Source: Corinectria fuckeliana
Taxonomy: Eukaryota; Ascomycota; Sordariomycetes; Hypocreales; Nectriaceae
Assembly: GCA_019137255.1 (NCBI GenBank)
Contig: WPDH01000053.1
Coordinates: 1 to 64,000, forward strand
Direction: 5' to 3'
Length of the DNA: 64,000 nt
The notes under the pieces were generated by a model. It searched no databases and was not told where the DNA came from. It saw only the letters and a program-made list of their open reading frames with translations. The first letter of the stretch is position 1. Each line of letters begins with the position of its first letter. Below are positions 57,455-64,000 of the stretch, piece after piece. Made by a program: the position numbers and the translations under genes.

Positions 57455-58016
57455 GGGCGTGGTGGGTTGATGGGATTGTCACTGTGGAGTCATGATTTTT
57501 TGTGGGCGTCGTTGTCGTTGCGAGTCAAGCCAGCGAGCTCATAGAGTCCTTGGTAGAATGAGCCGCGGCGGGAGGCATCAGCTGTAATTGGCATAGTTAC
57601 TTGGTATCGGGAGAGTCTCTACGAGGGCCCCGACTACGTTGCTGTGTGAGAATGAAATTTCCAACCCGTATACATTAGGTGACTTGCCATTGCTTTCCCA
57701 AGCTTTATGTAGTAATTAAGCTGAACACGCGCTTAGGCAACCCATGGAGTACGACCATGAGGATGTCAAATGTTCGGACCGCGCTCCGGGGCTCCGAAGC
57801 CCCGGAGTCGGTCTAAAGTCCCGAGACCGCGGCTATCCGGCGCCCCACCGAACTCAACTGATGGGTGGGTGTACTTGCCTTATCAGTTAAGGTGCGTAGT
57901 AACTTGATGTCACACCTCTTCCATACATCTCTTCACCACTCCTCGCTTTTCGCTTCTCACTTCTCCCGACTCGAGGAATTGGCCGCGCTCAGTGTCCTAT
58001 CGTCAATTGAACCATC
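57455..58016. promoter_or_regulatory. VMA13 3' flank and GCV1 promoter region
   Basis: 562 bp between tandem genes. It contains a strong GC-rich hairpin (57784-57807) and a second inverted repeat just after it. The last 80 bp are CT-rich leader. Confidence 0.5.
57784..57807. promoter_or_regulatory. GC-rich 10-bp-stem inverted repeat upstream of GCV1
   Basis: CTCCGGGGCT and its exact complement AGCCCCGGAG are separated by CCGA. A second inverted repeat CGGTCT (57809-57814) / AGACCG (57824-57829) follows. Several CGG/CCG triplets make it a candidate site for zinc-cluster regulators. It is 210 bp before the GCV1 ATG. Confidence 0.6.
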
Positions 58017-59354
58017 ATGAAGGGTTTCACCACGGCTGCGAGGGTTGGTCCCCGGATCCGGGCGGCGCTGTCTGCCACCGCCCGCCCTACTTCCGTCTCC
58101 GCCGCGTCGGTCTCGGTGTTGAAGACGCAGCACATCCGGTGCGCATCGGGTGCATCCGCCGGGGACCTCAAAAAGACGCCTCTCTACGACTTGCACGTTG
58201 CCCACGGCGGCAAGCTGGTCCCGTTTGCGGGCTACCAGCTCCCCGTGCAGTACGATGGCCTCTCGCTCTCGCAGTCTCACAAGTTCACCCGCTCCAGCGC
58301 GTCGCTCTTCGACGTGAGCCACATGGTGCAGCACATCTTCAAGGGCCCCGATGCCGCGGCTTTCCTTGAGAAAGTCACGCCCTCGGACTGGAAGAGCCAA
58401 GGGCTGATGCAGAGCAAGCTGACCGCCTTCCTGTGGCCTGGCACTGGCGGCATCGTCGATGATTCCGTCGTGACGAGGCTGGGCGAGGACGAGTACTACG
58501 TCGTCACCAACGGTGCCTGCCTCGACAAGGACACCAAGTATTTCGACGAGCAGCTGGGCAAGTTCGGTGGCAACGTCGAGTGGACGGTGCTCGCCGACTC
58601 TGGCCTAGTTGCCCTTCAGGGTCCCAAGAGCGCCGAGATTCTCGGCGAGCTGCTCGCTTCCGACATCAACCTGAACGAGCTCTACTTTGGAAACTCTGCT
58701 TTTGTCGAGCTGAAGCTCCCTGACGGCAGCAAGACGCACCCCATCCTCATCAGCCGAGGTGGCTATACTGGTGAGGACGGTTTTGAGCTGTCCTTCAACG
58801 GCAAGCTGTACCCGGCCTTTGAGACGACGACTCCTACTATCAAGGCCCTCCTTGACAAGGCCGGTCCTGAGCGCCTTCAGCTCGCCGGCCTCGGCTCCCG
58901 CGACTCTCTCCGCCTCGAGGCCGGCATGTGCCTCTACGGCCATGACCTCGACGACACCACGACCCCCGTCGAGGCGGGCCTGAGCTGGATCATCCCCCCC
59001 GCGCGGCGCCAGGCCGGCGGCTTCCACGGCGCCGAGGTTATCGTGCCTCAGCTAACACCCAAGAGCAAGGGCGGCTCGGGCGTCACGCGGCGCCGTGTTG
59101 GCCTCGTCGTGGAGGGCGCGCCTGCTCGCGAGGGCGTCGAGATCCACAAGGACGGCGAGAAGATCGGTACCGTGACCAGCGGCGCTCCCAGCCCTTCCGT
59201 CGGCAAGAACATCGCCATGGGCTATGTGCGTGACGGCCTGCACAAGGCTGGCACCGAGGTGGACGTCATGGTCCGGGGCAAGAAGCGCAAGGGCACCGTG
59301 ACCAAGATGCCATTCGTGCCCGCCAAGTACTGGAAGGCACCTACACCCGCATAG
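58017..59354 (+). CDS. GCV1: Mitochondrial aminomethyltransferase (glycine cleavage T protein)
   Basis: An intronless gene of 445 residues. The first about 45 residues are Arg/Ala/Ser-rich without acidic residues, a mitochondrial targeting sequence. The enzyme body starts KKTPLYDLHVAHGGKLVPFAGY, followed by FTRSSASLFDVSHM, GGIVDDSVVTR (with the conserved Asp pair used near folate), VALQGPKSAEIL, SRGGYTGEDGFELS and RDSLRLEAGMCLYGHDLDD. T protein transfers the aminomethyl carbon from the H protein to tetrahydrofolate, releasing ammonia, in the glycine decarboxylase complex. The C-terminal barrel ends at RKGTVTKMPFVPAKYW, so it is full length. The ATG is the first of the frame. Confidence 0.96.
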   Translation: MKGFTTAARVGPRIRAALSATARPTSVSAASVSVLKTQHIRCASGASAGDLKKTPLYDLHVAHGGKLVPFAGYQLPVQYDGLSLSQSHKFTRSSASLFDVSHMVQHIFKGPDAAAFLEKVTPSDWKSQGLMQSKLTAFLWPGTGGIVDDSVVTRLGEDEYYVVTNGACLDKDTKYFDEQLGKFGGNVEWTVLADSGLVALQGPKSAEILGELLASDINLNELYFGNSAFVELKLPDGSKTHPILISRGGYTGEDGFELSFNGKLYPAFETTTPTIKALLDKAGPERLQLAGLGSRDSLRLEAGMCLYGHDLDDTTTPVEAGLSWIIPPARRQAGGFHGAEVIVPQLTPKSKGGSGVTRRRVGLVVEGAPAREGVEIHKDGEKIGTVTSGAPSPSVGKNIAMGYVRDGLHKAGTEVDVMVRGKKRKGTVTKMPFVPAKYWKAPTPA

Positions 59355-59841
59355 AGGACGCTTCTGTGGAGTTTTCTTTTCTTGGTTGTTATGGAGCATG
59401 AGCATGTCGCCACGGTATCTGGGGAGATTCAACATAGGTACTTGGGAAAATCGGATGGGATCTTGGATGGAGTCAATACAATGCATGTCTAAGTCAATGG
59501 TCAGAATACCTACCAGCTTCCGAGCTCAGTCTTTTTTTTCCTCCCGAAGTGTTGCCGTCTCATCATCTTACAGCCGAGATTGAATCTGCTTTCAAGCTCT
59601 TAAAGAAGATGGGAAAGGATCCAGGATATCCTTGGAGTATGTGAGTATCACGCCCCCCTGACAGTTCATAAACTGTGGCAGGGCCAGCGTTTGCCTGCTC
59701 AATGAAATTCCAAGCCAGGTAAGTAGTGCTGACTAAGTCATTAGCATGTGGCAATGCATGACAACTCGCTCTGGGTCTTCATAACGTGTCCTAGTGCTTA
59801 TCCTCGCAGACCTCCTTTTTCCTAGTCGCGTCTATCTTGCC
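59355..59841. other. Intergenic, GCV1 3' flank and upstream of the next gene
   Basis: 487 bp in tandem arrangement; no gene or clear regulatory site. An AT-poor T8 run near 59531 is the only homopolymer. Confidence 0.5.
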
Positions 59842-61471
59842 ATGCCAGACTTCAAGTTTGTGATATCAGACGGTACCGCCAAGCGACCATCAGCAGCCCT
59901 AAGAAGTCACGCCGTGAAGAGTGGTCTCCAACGCAAAAGCCAAGCCAAGGTCGCAAGCGGGCCCCGCGACTCGCAGCTTGCAGTAAGACAGAGAGACTCG
60001 CTCAAAGGACGGTTTAAGCTCTCGGGTGCAGCAGGCAAGCCAACAAGGAAGGGCAAGCCGGTGGTCAAGGATCTTGTCACGTCGAGTTTGCAACCAGGAG
60101 TGACGCTTGATCCGAGATGTATCGCGCCTTTGCTTCCAGCTACTCGACTTCACCTTGACAGGACTCCCAGCCAGGGGAGCAGTGACCCGTTCAGCACCTT
60201 TCCAGTGCCTCTAACAAGCGATGTTGAGAAGTTGGTCAAGTTCTGCAGGTCACCAGTCTCGGATTTTCTAAACGACCAACTAACTCTTGTAGTCGTTTCT
60301 CGCTTTGAACTTCCTGTGCCCATCGCATCTATCCAGAGGCAATGGTGGGACTACGCCCTTTCCGACTCCCTCGTGATGCACGCGACATTGGGTCTAGCCG
60401 CCGCAACGTGGTCGACGCTGGTGCCCAGCCCAAAGCAGATCGTCCACGAGGGATACAAGCAAAAGGGGCTGGCCCTCCGAGAGGTTCAGGAGAGACTCAG
60501 TAAAGGCAACCACAGCTTGGCCTTGATTGGGGCAATCGCTAACCTCGCCAACATCGAGGTTGGTTGCGGCCATGTATATTGCTGCCACTATGCAATAGCT
60601 AGCTGACCTGCATAACCAGGGTGTCGAGGGGGCTTTTGCAGTTGCTCGCGTTCATCTAATGGGGCTGGACCTACTTGTCAAAGCGTGGGCAGGCGGGTAT
60701 GACGCGCTCAAGAGCAACATCAACGTGACGAGAATAGTAAACTGGTAAGTTCTCTAGCAACCTTTTAGCGAACTCGAGTCTAACTCATCCAGGTCGGATA
60801 TCCAAGCAGCAAACGGCCTAGGCGCGAGGCCCCTGATTCCCATCATTGTACCTCTCGACTCCATCACACTGCCATACAGCGTCCTGGCTGCCGCGGAGCA
60901 ACCAAGTCTATCACATCTGAACGTCTTCGAAAGGGACCCTAGCAGCACAACTGTCTGGTTCTGCTTTTCGCTGGTCCGACAAGGCCAATACTCGGTGCGG
61001 AACAAGGAGGTCCCGCGGCATGACTTCACCGTCCTCATCAACGCGGTCGACCATTTCCTCACCGACACGCTGGGAGGCGACGGCATCTCGGACTTGGGAC
61101 GGGTTCTCCTGACCGCAGCACATGTGGCGTATTACACCATCGTCCGAGGGGTTCCCCCTACAGGCCTTCTCCCCCGGATCATCGCCCGAAGACTACGGAA
61201 GCAACTGGGCGCCGGTGTTCCCATCCTCGGCAGCTGCCCGGAGTTCCAGCATGGACTTATATGGTGTCTCTTGATAGGGTCGGCTACGGCCTACGAAACA
61301 GGCGAGGACTTTGATATGTTTTCAGCAAATCTATCAGCAGCTATCCAGGCTTCCAACATCCAGGGACCGGTAGAGCTGGAGGCAATCTCAAGACGCTTTG
61401 TGTGGCATCAGCAGTTCCCGGGAGTTTTTCTCGAAAATTATGGACCAACTCTCTTTTCCCCCATCACCTGA
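59842..61471 (+). CDS. Fungal transcription-factor-like protein without zinc cluster
   Basis: Exons 59842-60558, 60620-60744 and 60793-61471 (introns 61 and 48 bp) give 506 residues. The N-terminus (FKFVISDG..LRSHAVKSGLQRKSQ) matches the short basic Ser-His-containing motif that begins many fungal proteins related to the transcription-factor middle-homology domain. The body has QRQWWDYALSDSLVMHATLGLAAATW, HEGYKQKGLALREVQERL and NHSLALIGAIANLANIEGVEG, typical of that helical domain (Fungal_trans_2-type). No Zn2Cys6 motif is present, so DNA binding is doubtful. The function is unknown; a regulatory role is only inferred from family. The start at 59842 was preferred because upstream codons lack homology-like sequence. 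Confidence 0.8.
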
Positions 61472-61744
61472 TGAACGGCAGTAACAAGCTTCGTTGGTGT
61501 TGCTGGCCTGGGCTGTGAGGCTCCCCTTCCCCCATGCAACCAGACAGCTTCATAAGCACATAGGGAAGAAGTCGTGTATAATTATAGTAGGAAGCGATAC
61601 ACTGCACATGACTCGTCGAACCCATCAGAAGTCGCAATAAGACCGCAAGAACAAAAGAAATTACCCCAGGTTCGCACAACTCCAATGACTCCTTGGTAAT
61701 CCTGAAGCCCCATGTGCTTCGGCTTCGAGAACGGCCTTGTGGCT

Positions 61745-62647
61745 TTAGATCCCAACAGCATGACTGAAGACTTTCGCGGCCAGCTGGCTGAGCAACCTGG
61801 ACCTGTCGGTTTGAGGAAGTTCCTATCCGCAAGGTCAGCTTTTCCCCCTTCGCCACTTTGATCGTTACACGCAGTATAAAACTCACCAAGAACACCGAGT
61901 ACACGCTCTTCCCCTTGGCGTCCCGGACAGCCCCGAGCCTGTTCCCGGCCACGGCGCCGGCAACCAGGCCCGGGACGTTGGCGACAATAAACCCAAGCGT
62001 GCCGCCGCTAACGCCGCCGAGCATGCTCCAGAACTTGCCCGTCGGGCGGTTAGCCTCGCCCTCGGCCATGCCCTCCTCGCGCATCATCTCCTCGAACACG
62101 TCGCTGAACTGCGCGTTCTCCGTCTGCTCGCGCTCCGGCGGCGGGGCGTTGCCGGCGGCGTTCTTGGTGAAGAAGTTCCATGCCCACGAGTACGGGCTCT
62201 GGCCTTCCTGCTGGGGCGGCGGCGCCGCCGCCTCGGCCTCGGCGTCCGAGTCGAAGGGGTCCGCGGGCGTGCTGGAGTTGAAGAGTCGGCGCTGGACGTC
62301 GTACTCGCCGCGGCGGGTGGGGTCCGACAGGGTGTAGTAGGCGTCGTTGACGAGCTGGAACTTGCGGGTTCGTTCGGCTCGCTCTGGGGATTCGGCGGCG
62401 ACGCGGTCCGGGTGCGTCTTTAGGGCGGCGCTGTGTTGCGAGCGTTAGAGGACATGCGGCCAGAGGTAGTTGCCGCGAGCGGCAAAGCATACCGCTTGTA
62501 GGCATCTCGGATCTGCTGCGTCGAGGCCGAGTCCGATACCTCGAGGATCGCATCTGGAGATTGTCAGCGTTGGCGAGGCCTAGGATGGTTTATTCGCGAA
62601 TGGCGGGGTTATCTCATACAGTAGTTGGGAGGGGCCCCGGTAGGCAT
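61745..62647 (-). CDS. J-domain (DnaJ-like) protein with glycine-rich membrane-like segment
   Basis: Minus-strand exons 62647-62620, 62553-62493, 62430-61887 and 61822-61745 (introns 66, 62 and 64 bp) give 236 residues. Three exons are too short to be seen as frames alone. The spliced N-terminus, NYYAILEVSDSASTQQIRDAYKRAALKTHPDRV, is a classic J domain with HPD at 36-38, needed to stimulate Hsp70 ATPase. The middle is Glu/Ala/Pro-rich. A Gly/Ala-rich hydrophobic stretch (GGVSGGTLGFIVANVPGLVA) may insert in or contact a membrane. The last exon encodes ELPQTDRSRLLSQLAAKVF. It is a J-protein of a type common in filamentous fungi; the client is unknown. Confidence 0.85.
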
Positions 62648-63049
62648 GGTTTCCTGTGCAAGTTTGAGAGAGAAATGGCTATGAGGGCGTAGTGAATGCT
62701 CTGTCGCAAGCAAAAGGATAGGTGTGTCGAAGTTGAGTGACAGCCAAAGGTTTGTTGGATGGAGATCAAGAGTCGGGAGAAGTGTCGACGTCATTGTGGC
62801 GGTGCTGTGGCTACCAGCTATCACAAAGACGGACACATGACGCTATGTATGAGCATTATGAGCTATCTAATCTATGATAGATAAGCTCCCCCAGCTTACC
62901 ACGAAGTACATAATCAGGGGAGGGAAGTAATATATGTGCCTGGTATTAATTAATAGAACAAAACTAATTGGTATATATGCAAATGTTTTCAAACCTTCCA
63001 TCTCCGCAATGCAATCGAGCCGTAGTCCCACCAGACCAACCCGTTCTTC
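62648..63049. other. Intergenic between two minus-strand genes
   Basis: 402 bp, AT-rich at 62840-62990, where the 3' UTR of the upstream partial gene and the promoter of the J-protein gene should lie. No further feature seen. Confidence 0.5.
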
Positions 63050-64000
63050 TTATTCGACCCCGTTCTCCAAGTATTTCTGAGCCCTTGAAAGCGCATCCGC
63101 AGTGATGGCCTCCGCATCCTCTAGCCGGCCGGCCTTTTGGAAGTGCGCAGCAAGCACCCACAGGTCTCGAATCACCCGCAAGTTGTTGTTGGTGCCGTGC
63201 GCCGCCTCGCGTTTGCTGACGGCGCATCGCAGATTCTCCTCCGCCGTGTCCCATTCTTGCCGGTCCTGGTGGACGCGCGCCAGCATCTTGCGGGCGTACG
63301 CGTGGAACCTGGCACTCGACCTGGACGCCTTGTCGGAATTCGTCCGGCCCAGCAAGTCGAGGGCCAGCTGCTCCGCCTTGACCCTGTCGCCGAGGTCCAT
63401 CTGCGTAAACTCCAGCCTCAGCGCTTCGATCCGCAGCTGGTCCGAGTCGTCCTCGGCCGCCGCGACTTCAGGCGATTCCACCATTGCTTCCAGGGCGCTG
63501 TTCATGGCTTCCCTATTCCTGGCCAGGTCGCTCTCCTTCCGCAGCCGGGTCCGTCCGTCCCAGATCAATTGCTCGTAAAGCCAGAGGCGTCGGGTCCCCG
63601 ATAACGGGATGTGCTCGGCCAGGAGGTCGACGTTCCGCAGCCACGCCAGGCGCAGCAGATGGCAGACGTACTTCCGACCTTGATCGGTCTGGTAATCGCA
63701 CTTTCTGAGCTGCTGGAGAATCCGCACGAGGGGATGCTGCGCAGGAAGCTGCCGTTGCGCTAACGTTGTGGCATGGTCCAGAAACATGGCGAGAAGCTGG
63801 AGGTGCCCTCGATCCACCATGTCGAATATGGTGTCCAAAAAGTGCCATACCAGGTCGGGATGGTCGTCTGTCAAGACGTATTCCAGGACGTAAAACCCCC
63901 TTCGTGCTGCCATGCCAGCGAGGTTTCCTTTTCCGTGATACCACAGATCAAAGACAAGCTCAAAGGTCCGATACATGGTACGGCTATCCTGGATAGGGGG
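63050..64000 (-). CDS. Clr5-domain-like protein, C-terminal part (5' end beyond window)
   Basis: The minus-strand frame is open from the window edge (64000) to a stop at 63050-63052, at least 316 codons; the ATG at 63976 is internal because the preceding codons are also open. The sequence (MYRTFELVFDLWYHGKGN, HPDLVWHFLDTIFDMVDRGHLQLL, RKYVCHLLRLAWLRNVDLLAEHI, FHAYARKMLARVHQDRQEWDTAEENL, NNNLRVIRDLWVLAAHFQKAGR) resembles the C-terminal helical repeat half of fungal proteins that begin with a Clr5 domain; the last part looks TPR-like. The Clr5 domain itself would lie outside the window, so the assignment rests on memory of the family's C-terminal region. Function unknown. Confidence 0.6.
   Translation of the reverse strand, partial: PPIQDSRTMYRTFELVFDLWYHGKGNLAGMAARRGFYVLEYVLTDDHPDLVWHFLDTIFDMVDRGHLQLLAMFLDHATTLAQRQLPAQHPLVRILQQLRKCDYQTDQGRKYVCHLLRLAWLRNVDLLAEHIPLSGTRRLWLYEQLIWDGRTRLRKESDLARNREAMNSALEAMVESPEVAAAEDDSDQLRIEALRLEFTQMDLGDRVKAEQLALDLLGRTNSDKASRSSARFHAYARKMLARVHQDRQEWDTAEENLRCAVSKREAAHGTNNNLRVIRDLWVLAAHFQKAGRLEDAEAITADALSRAQKYLENGVE

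Noticed and set aside
57784..57829. tRNA gene on either strand
   Set aside because: Stems do not fit a cloverleaf; no T-arm consensus is present.

Overview
The window looks like chromosomal DNA of a filamentous ascomycete (Pezizomycotina, most likely a Sordariomycete). The evidence is many short spliceosomal introns (about 48 to 173 bp, with GT..AG ends and CTAAC/CTGAC-type branch points), GC-rich codon choice, fungus-only gene families (Clr5-like, fungal transcription-factor-like, Hsp30) and a block of DNA saturated with repeat-induced point mutation (RIP). Genus cannot be read from the sequence.

Layout. 1-8250 is an AT-rich, RIP-destroyed repeat block with almost no CpA or TpG. Nested in it is one recognisable element at 4967-5656: a 690-bp LTR miniature (TRIM-like) with two 169-bp LTRs, a purine tract and a 5-bp target duplication. 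The block ends abruptly about 325 bp before lumazine synthase (RIB4, 8575). A Met/Gln-rich conserved protein of unknown function follows on the minus strand (9684-12560). A 7-kb stretch without a supportable gene (12561-19569) holds an assembly gap inside poly-G. Next come a CDF metal transporter (19570), phosphatidylinositol 4-kinase STT4 (minus, to 27949) and, divergently, proteasome subunit PRE7 (28362).

A 9.7-kb gene desert follows (29208-38966). It contains a decayed NmrA-like NAD(P)-binding pseudogene (32201-32953) and many short TACCTAGGTA-type palindromes. From 38967 on, genes are dense: an RRM+YTH m6A-reader candidate, Hsp30 with a heat-shock promoter, RAD51 with an upstream MCB, nucleoporin NUP120, VPS26, RPL9 (uL6), a Cys-rich membrane protein, V-ATPase subunit H (VMA13), mitochondrial aminomethyltransferase (GCV1), a fungal transcription-factor-like protein, a J-domain protein, and the C-terminal part of a Clr5-domain-like protein running off the window end.

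The genes are mostly unrelated housekeeping loci in convergent and divergent pairs, not a pathway cluster. No tRNA, rRNA, CRISPR array or biosynthetic cluster was found. The least ordinary items are the intact-boundary TRIM in RIPed DNA, the pseudogene in the desert, the Hsp30 promoter with an 18-bp palindrome abutting a heat-shock element, and the expanded YTH domain.
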